Positions 17,067-25,457 of a DNA stretch of 64,000 nucleotides are shown here, one piece after another. Every line of letters starts with the position of its first letter. The first letter of the stretch is position 1. The translations under genes and the position numbers were made by a program. The notes under the pieces were generated by a model that worked only from the letters and a program-made list of their open reading frames with translations, was not told where the DNA came from and made no database searches. Source of the stretch: G963667675 sp965249215 (GTDB taxonomy: Bacteria; Chloroflexota; Dehalococcoidia; Lucifugimonadales; UBA3495); the NCBI GenBank assembly GCA_965249215.1, contig CBDFLN010000001.1, forward strand, positions 744,001 through 808,000, given 5' to 3'.

Positions 17067-17581
17067 GCTACGGGCTGAAGCCTACCGGCTGGCAAGTCCT
17101 TCGATTTCCTCGTTCGGCGGGCTGGGGACAGGCCCCGGCTGTCCGTTCCCCCTTCGATTTCCCTCAGGACGAACGGACAGCCTAGTCCCAGGCTCTGCAA
17201 CGGTCTTCACCCGCGGGGATGCCAGGTTGGGAGGGCCTTCGAGAGCTTCAGGACAGGCCCTTCGACCCGGCTCAGGACAGGTGTTGGGAGATTCCCGCCT
17301 CCGCGGGAATGACGGGTTGGGGACGGGAATGACGGGTTGGGGCGGGGGCCTTCGACCAGCTCAGGAGGCCTTGCCTCAAAAGTCACCTCACCGTGTCACC
17401 CCGAGCGCAGCGAAGGGTCTGGGGTGGTGGGTACAGGCTTGTGCGGGTGAGCCCATCCCCAGATTCCTCGTCGCTTCACTCCTCGGAATGACAGTTTTGA
17501 GGCAAGGCTGGGCTCAAGACGAACGAGAAGGAAGTCCGCCCTTGGCGGCAAGCCTACCTAGAAGCGATTTCAAAATCGGTT
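17067..17581. repeat. Intergenic cluster of dispersed short repeats
   Basis: This 515-bp stretch has no credible gene but is full of short repeats. There are CCTTCGATTTCCCTCAGGACGAACGG-type units near 17098-17175, GACCCGGCTCAGGACAGG-type half units near 17262-17282 and CCTTCGACCAGCTCAGG near 17348. A perfect palindrome ATTCCCGCCTCCGCGGGAAT at 17291-17310 is followed by GACGGGTTGG, and a tandem GGGGACGGGAATGACGGGTT-like duplication lies near 17310-17342. The same families recur at 31555-32083 and 61612. Confidence 0.7.
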
Positions 17582-18166
17582 CTAGGTAGCCCGCACCCAG
17601 GTCTCGGACCAGGCCAGGCAGGCCGTGCTGGTGGGATTGTCGCCCCGCATTTCCCTGTATACGTTGCCATCGACAACGTCGCCGTTGATGGTTATCTGGG
17701 CCCTTAGAGCAGGGATGAAGCAAGAGTAGACACCTAGAGGCCGGCCCCCGGCGCCGGGAGGGTTCACCAGCATGAAGGGGTCTATGAAGTCGTACCAAGT
17801 CAGGGAGATGACGTCGTCGTCGTTCTCCACGCTCTCGGTCCAAAAGGAGCGGGCGTCGCCGGACTTGCTGAACTCGGCCTCGATGACCGGGAGTGTTTCG
17901 TCGGCGAATTCAGAGAACAACATGCTTTCTATTTCGGCTTGGAGCCAGCGGGCCAAGGCGATGTTGTCGGAGTAGACCCGGATTTCATCGTCGATCAGGT
18001 CGCTCTTGATAAAGAGGACGTGTCCGGCGCCTTTGGGGGAATAGAGGACCCGCCAATGGCTGACCCTGGTGGTGTGAGGGCCGCCCTCTTCCTGGGCCAA
18101 GCGGATAAACGAGTTTTCCCCGGTGAGTTGAACCTGGGTGGGCTTGATCGTATTCGACACCGTCAT
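17582..18166 (-). CDS. Hypothetical protein
   Basis: This 194-residue soluble protein is of unrecognised family. It is acidic, with several tryptophans (HWRVLYS, FWTESVEN, LTWYDF), no signal peptide and no membrane helix. A central segment EIESMLFSEFADETLPVIEAEF looks helical. It starts at ATG 18166 and reads cleanly to 17582. The strand is the same as that of the HMGL-like gene at 18276-19460, which lies upstream, so they may be co-transcribed. No function is assigned. Confidence 0.75.
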   Translation of the reverse strand: MTVSNTIKPTQVQLTGENSFIRLAQEEGGPHTTRVSHWRVLYSPKGAGHVLFIKSDLIDDEIRVYSDNIALARWLQAEIESMLFSEFADETLPVIEAEFSKSGDARSFWTESVENDDDVISLTWYDFIDPFMLVNPPGAGGRPLGVYSCFIPALRAQITINGDVVDGNVYREMRGDNPTSTACLAWSETWVRAT

Positions 18167-18275
18167 GCGATGAGGCTCTCCATCTTAGTCAAAGTTTGTT
18201 AGTCAAAACTCGGAGCCACTCGTGCTAGGCTGAGCGGCTCCGTGATGAGTCAGCCAGCGGCAGACGCCGAGGCGT

Positions 18276-19460
18276 CTACTCCTCGGACGGGAACCAGTCC
18301 TGCTTCCAGGGGAAGTCCCCGTTGGCTGAATCGTAGGCGGGCAATCCTTGTTCCACGCGGTCCCGGTACGGGCTGGCGATGGGCTCCTTGTAAGGGTATA
18401 TGCCGCCTTCGTACACCTCCGGGCCCTTCTTGAAGTGCTTGACCTGCTCCAAGGTCTCGATGAATGGAGCGTTGATCTCGTAAAGCTGCTCCACCTTATT
18501 GGGCCGCGGACCGGCCTTGGAGACGTGGCCGTAGAGGTCGCGGCCGATAATGCTCTCGGCCATCCAGACGCTGTCGATGACCTTATCGATGTCCACGCCG
18601 GTTTCGACGCCCATGTCCTCCATCATATGAAGGATGTCTTCAGTAGGGGCCATACCGGTGGCCCTGCCGTTGCCGCAGTAGGGGCAACCGCCGAAGCCGC
18701 CTATGGAGCCGTCGAGCTCCAGGGTGTCCTCGGGAGTCAAAGTGCGCATGGCCGCGTAGGCCGAGGCAATGGCCATGTTTCGCCCGTTGTGGAGGTGGAG
18801 GCGAATGTGGTCTACTTCCGGCCATAGTTCCTTGACCCGGTAGACGCTCTCCTCGACCTTGGCGGGGGTGCAGTGGCTCATGGGGTCTCCCATAGAGACG
18901 CTGCGCACGGGGATGCCCACTTCGTCCCACATGGCATGCTGCTTTTCCAGCATGTTCATCAAATTGTCGACGGGGAACTCTCCGAGGAAGTTGGAGCCCC
19001 AGCTGGCGTTGGTGCCGATGCCGGCGGCTTGGACGTTCAACTCCTGGGCCTGGGCTACGATCTGGGGCCAACGCTCCATTTCCTGCATTTGAGAGCGGTT
19101 GGCGTTGCGGCGGACAAAGACGTCGCACATGTGGCAATTGAGCCTGGGGTAGGGGTCTCTTTCGACGGTGAGCGGGGGGGAGTATTGCCTGGCCCGCTCT
19201 ACGCCGCGGGAGTTCAACGCCAGGGCGGTGTAGGTAACGCTGGGATTGGGGGTGAACCTGGTGACAATCTCGTCGATGCGGGCCATCTGGGGCGTCCACT
19301 TGGGACTGACGAAAGACCCGACGACGATGTTCTTGAGGCCGGTATCGGACAAGGAGTCCAGCAAGGCCACTTTATCGTCAACGGATATTTCGGCGTCTTC
19401 GATCTGCATGCCCTCGCGCATGCCTTCTTCTTTGTACTTAAGTTTCGGCCAGTCTGGCAT
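18276..19460 (-). CDS. HMGL-like (DRE-TIM metallolyase family) protein
   Basis: This 394-residue protein is of the pyruvate carboxyltransferase/HMG-CoA lyase-like TIM-barrel family, whose members make or break C-C bonds next to a carboxyl or thioester group using a divalent metal. REGMQIEDAEI near residue 15 is the position of the usual RDGxQ metal-site motif, with Glu in place of Asp. HLHNGRNMAIA (about residues 222-232) supplies the metal-binding histidines, and GGFGGCPYCGNGRATG matches the conserved G-GGCP loop of HMG-CoA lyases. The reaction (HMG-CoA lyase, citramalate-type or other aldol cleavage) is not certain. The length exceeds typical bacterial HMG-CoA lyase (about 300), with an added C-terminal extension. 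Confidence 0.8.
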   Translation of the reverse strand: MPDWPKLKYKEEGMREGMQIEDAEISVDDKVALLDSLSDTGLKNIVVGSFVSPKWTPQMARIDEIVTRFTPNPSVTYTALALNSRGVERARQYSPPLTVERDPYPRLNCHMCDVFVRRNANRSQMQEMERWPQIVAQAQELNVQAAGIGTNASWGSNFLGEFPVDNLMNMLEKQHAMWDEVGIPVRSVSMGDPMSHCTPAKVEESVYRVKELWPEVDHIRLHLHNGRNMAIASAYAAMRTLTPEDTLELDGSIGGFGGCPYCGNGRATGMAPTEDILHMMEDMGVETGVDIDKVIDSVWMAESIIGRDLYGHVSKAGPRPNKVEQLYEINAPFIETLEQVKHFKKGPEVYEGGIYPYKEPIASPYRDRVEQGLPAYDSANGDFPWKQDWFPSEE

Positions 19461-19999
19461 GGTTTCCTCCTTATGGGGAGCACTCGGGGCGTTTCACCGG
19501 CGACGGTCAACGCCATGGTCTTTCTGCTGTGGCACAGTCACGGTGATGGGGCCGATTGTAGGGTGCGGTCTCAGGCGTTGTCAAGAAAAGGGGTTGCCTT
19601 GACGGGATGCTGCCGGAGGGGGGAGGGGCGGCGGGGGCGGGAAGGCCAAAATTTTAGTTCGCCTTCCATTTCATCTCGTTTCCTCTCATTTGGGAGGGGG
19701 GAGGCTCCGTTGGGGATTTTGATTCTTGGGCCAAAGTGAGCCATTGGGGGCCATTTGGCTGTAGCCAGAGATTCCCGCGTTCGCGGGCATGACGGGTGTG
19801 AGTCCATCGGTGGCTGGCATGACAGCGACATGGTCTGAGTTTAAGTATTGGGGTTGGGGGACGTCAACGGGGATTTGTCAGTAGCGGGGGGTGGGTATAT
19901 AGCGGAAATTGGAGAGCAATGCGGTAGTGGCAGGCTTGCGGGGCTACAAGGGGTTTTCGACAGGCTCATCTATGATAGAGTGTTATCGGCGTCACGTAG
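19461..19999. other. Intergenic region with REP-like palindrome
   Basis: This 540-bp stretch has no gene I can support. It includes ATTCCCGC (19771-19778) pairing with GCGGGCAT (19783-19790), followed by GACGGG, a member of the dispersed palindrome family. The sequence around 19600-19640 is very G-rich. Confidence 0.5.
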
Positions 20000-21073
20000 T
20001 CACCTGGGTTCCCCGCCACCGTTCGTGCCTGGGTTCGTCTTGAGCCAGTCTCTCTCTCTGAGAATCTTGAGTGCCAACTTTATCTGGCGTTCCGAGAACT
20101 GTCGCTTGTTCGGGCTCCACGCGTACGTGTACGCGATGACCTCTTCGTCCGTGCCGTTGTGATACTCAGCCGCTACCCAATGCACTGTCGACAGCAACTC
20201 GAGGCCGAACGACGACTCGAATCCCTCAACAAGATCGAACACCCGAACTAGGCGGTCCCGCGTCTTTGGGTACCCTTCAAGAAAGTCAATGGCGTCCTTG
20301 ATGGCGCCCGGAACAAGTCCCAACTCCTTGTCAGGCGCATCTCCTCCATCTCTGTATCCGGAGATGAGATGTCCTTCGATTTCGTGTAGAACATGGCGCA
20401 TATTCTCGGCATATGGGCCGTAATGGGCTTTTCGAAACTTCAACCTTAACGGCTCGCCCGCCTCCTGCATGAAGTACATAAGCTTGTGGACTTCCATCAG
20501 CGTGACAAACGGATCGAGCAAGCCGCGCAAATAACGGTCCATTAACCCCACCAGTGCTGCTCGCCCACGTGTCATCCTCGGTACTTTCGTGGAGCGGTTG
20601 GGGCGGACGTCATCTGGTCCGCCGCCAGGCTCAAACATCAAGACGGTCAGCTCATCCATCCCCGCCAAAGCCGTCTCAATGCGTGGGCGCACATCGGCCC
20701 AGTCAAGCCCTCCGAGATTGGAACCGAGGGGCGGGATAGCAATAGACTGTATGTTACGTTCCCTGATCTCCAGGACGAGGGCTTGAAGTCCGGCCTCAAT
20801 GTCCTCCATCCGACTCTTGCCACGCCAGTGGCGCTTTGTGGGGAAGTTAATGATGTAGCGCGGGTTGGTAATCCTGCCAGACTCGTGGACAAACATTCGA
20901 CCCGGCCTCAGTTCATCCCGTTTGCAAGCGTCCGAGTAAGCCTTGAAGTTCTCAGGGAAACGGTTCTTGAATTGGAGGGCTATTCCGCGGCCCATCACAC
21001 CCACACAGTTGACGCTATTGACCAGCGCCTCGACGTCCTCCACGAACATGTCGCCTGTCTTACGTTCGATCAT
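20000..21073 (-). CDS. darG: DarG-like macrodomain antitoxin
   Basis: This 357-residue protein has an N-terminal macrodomain (about residues 1-150). LVNSVNCVGVMGRGIALQFK is the ADP-ribose-binding loop and IPPLGSNLGGLDW the second loop. A C-terminal domain (about 180-345) follows, with YFMQEAGEPLRLKF and HYGPYAENM. In DarTG systems DarG removes ADP-ribose from thymidine bases and also binds the DarT toxin. The order and same-strand placement directly downstream of the toxin gene (16 bp gap) fit. The domain layout matches known DarG proteins. Confidence 0.9.
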   Translation of the reverse strand: MIERKTGDMFVEDVEALVNSVNCVGVMGRGIALQFKNRFPENFKAYSDACKRDELRPGRMFVHESGRITNPRYIINFPTKRHWRGKSRMEDIEAGLQALVLEIRERNIQSIAIPPLGSNLGGLDWADVRPRIETALAGMDELTVLMFEPGGGPDDVRPNRSTKVPRMTRGRAALVGLMDRYLRGLLDPFVTLMEVHKLMYFMQEAGEPLRLKFRKAHYGPYAENMRHVLHEIEGHLISGYRDGGDAPDKELGLVPGAIKDAIDFLEGYPKTRDRLVRVFDLVEGFESSFGLELLSTVHWVAAEYHNGTDEEVIAYTYAWSPNKRQFSERQIKLALKILRERDWLKTNPGTNGGGEPR

Positions 21074-21088
21074 GCCGTCCCCCCTATA

Positions 21089-21730
21089 TCAGTAATACCA
21101 ATCCGGCTTGATCTCTACAGGTGGATGATGAAGTGCTCCATGCAATGTGTTCTGGACTGAAGTATTTGTTTTTTGTGAACTGACGCCAATCCGAGAAACC
21201 AGCTTCCACGGAAACGAGTTCTCGACCAAGAACTCAGCTTGTTTGAACTCCTTGCGTTCCCCTCGCCAATCTCTAGCTTCTATCGCATCCCAGTGCAGTT
21301 TGTCTAACTGAGCAAGGTCGCAGTAGTCCTCGAAGTAGCCGGACCCTGCGTTAGAAGAAGTGAATGACCACCGGCGGTTATTGGCATTGGCCCAGTCAAC
21401 AGTGTTCCGTAAGTCTGCTTCCAGGTGAATGATTGATCCTTGGCCGTCTAGGTATACCAACTCAGGGTTGTTGGCCCTGTGTATAACGTAGAGCATAACG
21501 GAACGCGGGCTGAAGTAAAAGGGGACACAGTCACCAACGTGGAGACCCGGGTGGCTTGAGATCTGGTTGGAAAGTCGGCCCTCCTTGATATCGGGAATAC
21601 CGATCATGGTTCCCGTAACTCCGCGATTTCGGGCTTCTGTGTCGGACCACAGGTAGCCATCTGCGACGATCGACGCCAGCCGGTCTACGTGCACAATGTG
21701 ATATATCTTCGGCTCCGTCGGCACCAGCAC
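21089..21730 (-). CDS. darT: DarT-like ssDNA thymidine ADP-ribosyltransferase toxin
   Basis: This 213-residue DUF4433-type ADP-ribosyltransferase in the DarT family modifies thymidine in single-stranded DNA and acts in toxin-antitoxin and phage defence. Visible motifs are the N-terminal YHIVHVDRLASIVADGYLWS NAD-binding segment, a YFSPRSVMLYVIH segment, and KQAEFLVENSFPW (about residues 170-182) with the catalytic glutamate. It lies immediately upstream of the macrodomain antitoxin gene, as in known darTG operons. It appears intact, so it should be toxic without DarG. The length is normal. Confidence 0.92.
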   Translation of the reverse strand: MLVPTEPKIYHIVHVDRLASIVADGYLWSDTEARNRGVTGTMIGIPDIKEGRLSNQISSHPGLHVGDCVPFYFSPRSVMLYVIHRANNPELVYLDGQGSIIHLEADLRNTVDWANANNRRWSFTSSNAGSGYFEDYCDLAQLDKLHWDAIEARDWRGERKEFKQAEFLVENSFPWKLVSRIGVSSQKTNTSVQNTLHGALHHPPVEIKPDWYY

Positions 21731-22694
21731 CTTATGCCTCAGTGTGCGACAACGTGGCCAGGCTCGTCGTCCAGCGACTCCTCAGCGTCGTAGCGGCTGT
21801 CTTTGGTATCGTCTGTTAGCTGGAGGGTTTCGCATGTTGGGTTCTGTCCATCGGCTCGTGAGGCTAATGCGCTGTTGCCTCGCTCACTTCAAGCCTGCCA
21901 ACCCCATGTCGGCGATAAGTCGGGTGTGGCATTCTTCTACGACTTCAATCGACAGCGAGATGGTCACCAGAGAGCAATGGCGGCACAACTGATAGCTTGC
22001 CACTACAACCCGGCCTTGTCTCGGTTATATCAACTGAACTGGCGTCCTGTCAAATAGCAGATGACAGGCCGGGAGTTAATTGGGCGAACAGCCCTTCAAG
22101 TGGTTGCTTATGCAGTAATCCTCAAGTCTGGGCTTCAATCCCTTGACACCGTCATCACCACGAAAGTAATTCGCTTTTATCCCAATACTCGGAGCGTTTG
22201 TGGCCATACCATGCCCCGTCGTAGGACTGCCTGTATCATCAGTCAGTCTAATCAGGTTAAGAAGGCAAGGCCAGGGGACTGGTATCACTATAGCAGGGGT
22301 AACAACGAACATCCTGGCTATTATTGTGGTTACAGCCTGGGTGGTCATGGTGGTTGTTGGGGTGATCGCCCATGATGAAACGATGCGGCCACAGTCTCCC
22401 ATGTCTGCGATATGGCCAATATTCATCGGAGACTTGTTGGATCGGACAACACTGCTGGTGTCATCAGAGCATGCGAGTCGTGTGCTGGACTTAACCCGCT
22501 ATGAAGGCCTTTGCGTAACTCTCAAAGAGAACTACCTCGCGACGGGCGGGCGGATGTTCTCTAGTTTGTACCCCTCCATAGCAACCGTCTTGAAAGACAC
22601 GGCCCTGGCGCGGCATAGCCAATCTTGACTGCGCAAGTGGGAAGGCGGCATACTGGCATCGCCTTGATTCGAACCTCTATCCCGCTGGAGATCC
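21731..22694. other. Long stretch without a convincing gene
   Basis: About 960 bp upstream of darT and before the alpha/beta hydrolase is less GC-rich than its neighbours. One plus-strand frame, GTG 22200 to 22628, has a hydrophobic segment (NILAIIVVTAWVVMVVVGVI). It could encode a small membrane protein, but it lacks a clear ribosome-binding site and any recognised motif. The remaining frames look like non-coding sequence or decayed genes around a horizontally acquired toxin-antitoxin module. Confidence 0.4.
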
Positions 22695-23531
22695 ATGCCC
22701 GCAGCTCGCATCAACGGCGTTAACATTTACTACGAAAGCCACGGAGAGGGGTTTCCGCTGGCGCTGGCCTACGGGTTGGGCGGCAGCACGGTGCAATGGA
22801 AGCCCCAGATTGCCGCGTTCTCCCAACGCTATCGCCTAATTCTCTGGGATCCCAGGGGCCACGGCGGTTCCGACTCCCCCTCGGAGGCCGGCGACTACGG
22901 CCAGGACATTTCGGCCCACGACTTGAAGGGGTTGCTGGACCATCTTGATATCCAGCAAGCCTACATCGGGGGCCTGTCGATGGGTGGGGGCATCGCCGTG
23001 CGGTTCACCGTGCTGCACCCGCAGCGGACGGCGGCCCTGCTGGTCTTCGACTCGGCAACCGCGGCGGGGAGGGGACCGACCGCGGAGTCCAGGAGCGTCC
23101 GGGAGGAAATCATCCGACTGGCCGAGACCGAAGGGATGGAGGCGGTGGCGGAGTATTCGATAAAGCACAACCCAAACGTGACGAGCAGTCCTGGGAGGGG
23201 CAAGAGCCACGCAGAGCGCGTTCGGCGGATGTACATGTCGCTGAACCCCACGGGGTACGCCCACAATTGCCGCATGCTTCTCAGGGACGGTTTCGAGAGC
23301 AGCCTGCTGGAGGGCATTGAAACGCCGACTTTGGTGCTGGCTGGCGACAAAGACCCTGCCCTGCCCGATTGCCGCTGGATCCACGAGAAAATCAAGGGGT
23401 CCCGGCTGGCGGTCCTACGCGACGCCGGTCATCTGTCTAACCGGGACCAGCCGGAGGCCTTCAACGAGGCGGCGCTGGGCTTCCTTGCGGGCGTGGATGG
23501 GGTGCGGGAGGCCGAAAAGTTGGAGGGCTAG
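22695..23531 (+). CDS. Alpha/beta hydrolase
   Basis: This 278-residue serine hydrolase has the alpha/beta fold. Clear motifs are GLGGSTVQW (oxyanion region), DPRGHGGSD, nucleophile elbow GLSMGGG (about residues 94-100), a likely acid in AGDKDPALP, and the catalytic His in DAGHLSNRDQP. The substrate is unknown; the family includes lactonases, haloperoxidase-like enzymes and 3-oxoadipate enol-lactonase. It starts at ATG 22695. The truncated ABC-transporter binding-protein gene follows within about 40 bp. Confidence 0.88.
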   Translation: MPAARINGVNIYYESHGEGFPLALAYGLGGSTVQWKPQIAAFSQRYRLILWDPRGHGGSDSPSEAGDYGQDISAHDLKGLLDHLDIQQAYIGGLSMGGGIAVRFTVLHPQRTAALLVFDSATAAGRGPTAESRSVREEIIRLAETEGMEAVAEYSIKHNPNVTSSPGRGKSHAERVRRMYMSLNPTGYAHNCRMLLRDGFESSLLEGIETPTLVLAGDKDPALPDCRWIHEKIKGSRLAVLRDAGHLSNRDQPEAFNEAALGFLAGVDGVREAEKLEG

Positions 23532-23572
23532 GAGACCTTTGCGTAACTCGCCGAGCGGGAAAAAACGCGGCG

Positions 23573-24460
23573 GTGGGATGGGCAATGTTGAAGCGGCGAC
23601 CATTGCACGACTTAGGTCCAGGTGATGCAATGGTCTTAGTGCGCGGGAGGACCAACGGCCAGCCTAGGCCCATGGTGTTTGGCTCGATCCCCAACTACGT
23701 GGCCGAGGGAGTCATCCTGGGGCAGTACATTGCCGAGACCTACCCCGGGCAGAAACTGGGTTTGATGCGGCAGAACAACGATTTCGGAACGGACGGTATG
23801 ACGGGCGTCAGGCGGGGAGTGGGCGAGGCCCTGGGAATCGTGGGCGAAGAGACCCACGAGGTGCTGGACGCGGACCTTGCCTCCCAGGTAGACCGGCTGC
23901 ACGCGGCGGGAGCCGACGTGATTGCCATCTGGGCCACGCCCCGGCATTTCTCAACCGCGATAAAACACGCCCGGTTGAACCTGAACTGGGACGTGCCCTT
24001 CGTATTGAGCATAGTTAGCGCCAACGAATTAACCGTGCTCCTGTCCGGGGCCGAGGCCATGGAAGGCACCGTGTCCCTTGCATACCTGAGTTCTCCTTAT
24101 GAACTCGAAGACCCCGATGTTGTCCAGCACCACGGATTGGTCCAAGAATACATGGGGTTGGAGGGCGGCAACAGCTTGACCCTATACGGCCAATACATCG
24201 GCGAGTTGGTGGAAGAGGCCCTGACACGCGCCGGCAGAGACCTAACTCGCGAGGGCCTGATTGAAGCCGTCGAATCAATTTCCGACTTTTGGTGTTCCGT
24301 GTGCCTGGGATCCGTTAATATGAGCCCCACGGACCACGACCCTGTCCAAAGTTCATATCTGGCCCGGGTCCAGGGAGGCAGGTGGTTACGTCTTGGCGAT
24401 CTTATCTCCTACGAGGGCGTCCTGCCCGGCGACATGACTGTCGAGGACTTGGAGAAGTAG
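23573..24460 (+). pseudogene. 5'-truncated branched-chain amino-acid-type ABC substrate-binding protein
   Basis: The translated 295 residues match the C-terminal two thirds of periplasmic type-1 binding proteins (LivK-like): YIAETYPGQKLGLMRQNNDF then GTDG, a DLASQVDRLHAAGADVIAIW segment, and GQYIGELVEEAL. The family is normally about 400 residues with a signal peptide. Here the first lobe and signal are missing, and the sequence before YVAEGVILG looks random. No matching N-terminal piece is seen upstream, where the hydrolase gene ends about 40 bp away. It is most likely a decayed gene. No permease or ATPase gene is adjacent. Confidence 0.7.
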
Positions 24461-24569
24461 CCAGGCATCGCCAGAGATAGATTCGCGATGCCCCGCCGCT
24501 GTTTGCCGCCTTCGGAATGCCGACCCAAAGGATGGCCGTGAAGCCGGGGCGGAACCGGAGGGCCGGTCA

Positions 24570-25397
24570 ATGAGCTGGCCGCCCAACCCGGCCGAATGGG
24601 CAGCGTTCTTAGAACTGGCCAACCGGCGGGACGAAGAGATCGATCCGGCCACGACGGCCCTGTTGATTGCATCGACGGAGTACCCTGAGCTGGATATCCG
24701 CCGCCAGCTAAAGGTCTTGGACTCTTTGTCCGCCGGCGTCGCCGGGCGCCTGTCCCCGGACCAGGACCCTTTGTACCAGCTCAACACGATCAGCGAATAC
24801 CTGTTCGACGACATCGGGTTCCGGGGAAATACGGAAGACTACTACGATCCCCGTAACAGCTTTCTGAACGAGGTGTTGAGCCGCCGTTTGGGAATTCCCA
24901 TCACGCTGGCGCTGGTGTTCATTGAAGTGGGAAAGCGCCTGGGAATACCCCTGCTGGGAGTGGGAATGCCGGGGCATTTGCTGTTGATGCACACTGAGGT
25001 GGCGGGGTGGTACATCGACCCTTTCCACCGGGGCGTTTTGCTTTCGGAAGAGGAATGCGCGGAGCGAATGAGGCAGGCGACGGGGGCGAACATGGCCTGG
25101 GACGCGAGGTTCTTGACCCCGTTGAACAACCGGCAGTACGCGGCGCGCATACTGCGCAACCTGAAGGGGATTTACTGGCGAACAGAAGAGCACCAGCGGG
25201 GCCTGGGGATGAGTGAACACCTGGTGGCGCTGTATCCGGAGTCGCCCCAGGAGAGGCGGGACCGGGGGTTGATGCACTTGCAGTTGGGACAACGCCAGGA
25301 AGCTCTGAGTGATTTAGAGTATTACCTGGAAGGGGCGTCATCCAGCTCGGACGCAGAGGACGTACGCGAGCTGGTAAGGCGGCTCAAGGGTAATTGA
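24570..25397 (+). CDS. SirB1-like protein (transglutaminase-like plus TPR)
   Basis: This 275-residue protein is of the SirB1 family. The core FRGNTEDYYDPRNSFLNEVL, RRLGIPITLALVFIEVGKRL and GVGMPGHLLLMH covers about residues 90-150 and is the transglutaminase-like fold. The C-terminal part (about 185-270) has TPR-like helices (YPESPQERRDRGLMHLQLGQ). The function is not well defined; homologues occur as stand-alone soluble proteins in many bacteria. The start at ATG 24570 is supported by a GGAGGG stretch just upstream, and the length is normal for the family. Confidence 0.88.
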   Translation: MSWPPNPAEWAAFLELANRRDEEIDPATTALLIASTEYPELDIRRQLKVLDSLSAGVAGRLSPDQDPLYQLNTISEYLFDDIGFRGNTEDYYDPRNSFLNEVLSRRLGIPITLALVFIEVGKRLGIPLLGVGMPGHLLLMHTEVAGWYIDPFHRGVLLSEEECAERMRQATGANMAWDARFLTPLNNRQYAARILRNLKGIYWRTEEHQRGLGMSEHLVALYPESPQERRDRGLMHLQLGQRQEALSDLEYYLEGASSSSDAEDVRELVRRLKGN

Positions 25398-25457
25398 AGG
25401 CCAGGCCGAACCGGATAGCTGGGCGGGCAACGGAGCGGCGCTGCGCCGGGTTGGGGT

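Noticed and set aside
22200..22628. 143-codon GTG-started membrane frame between darT and the hydrolase
   Set aside because: It has one hydrophobic segment but no ribosome-binding site, no motif and a poor start. It is reported only as part of the gap.
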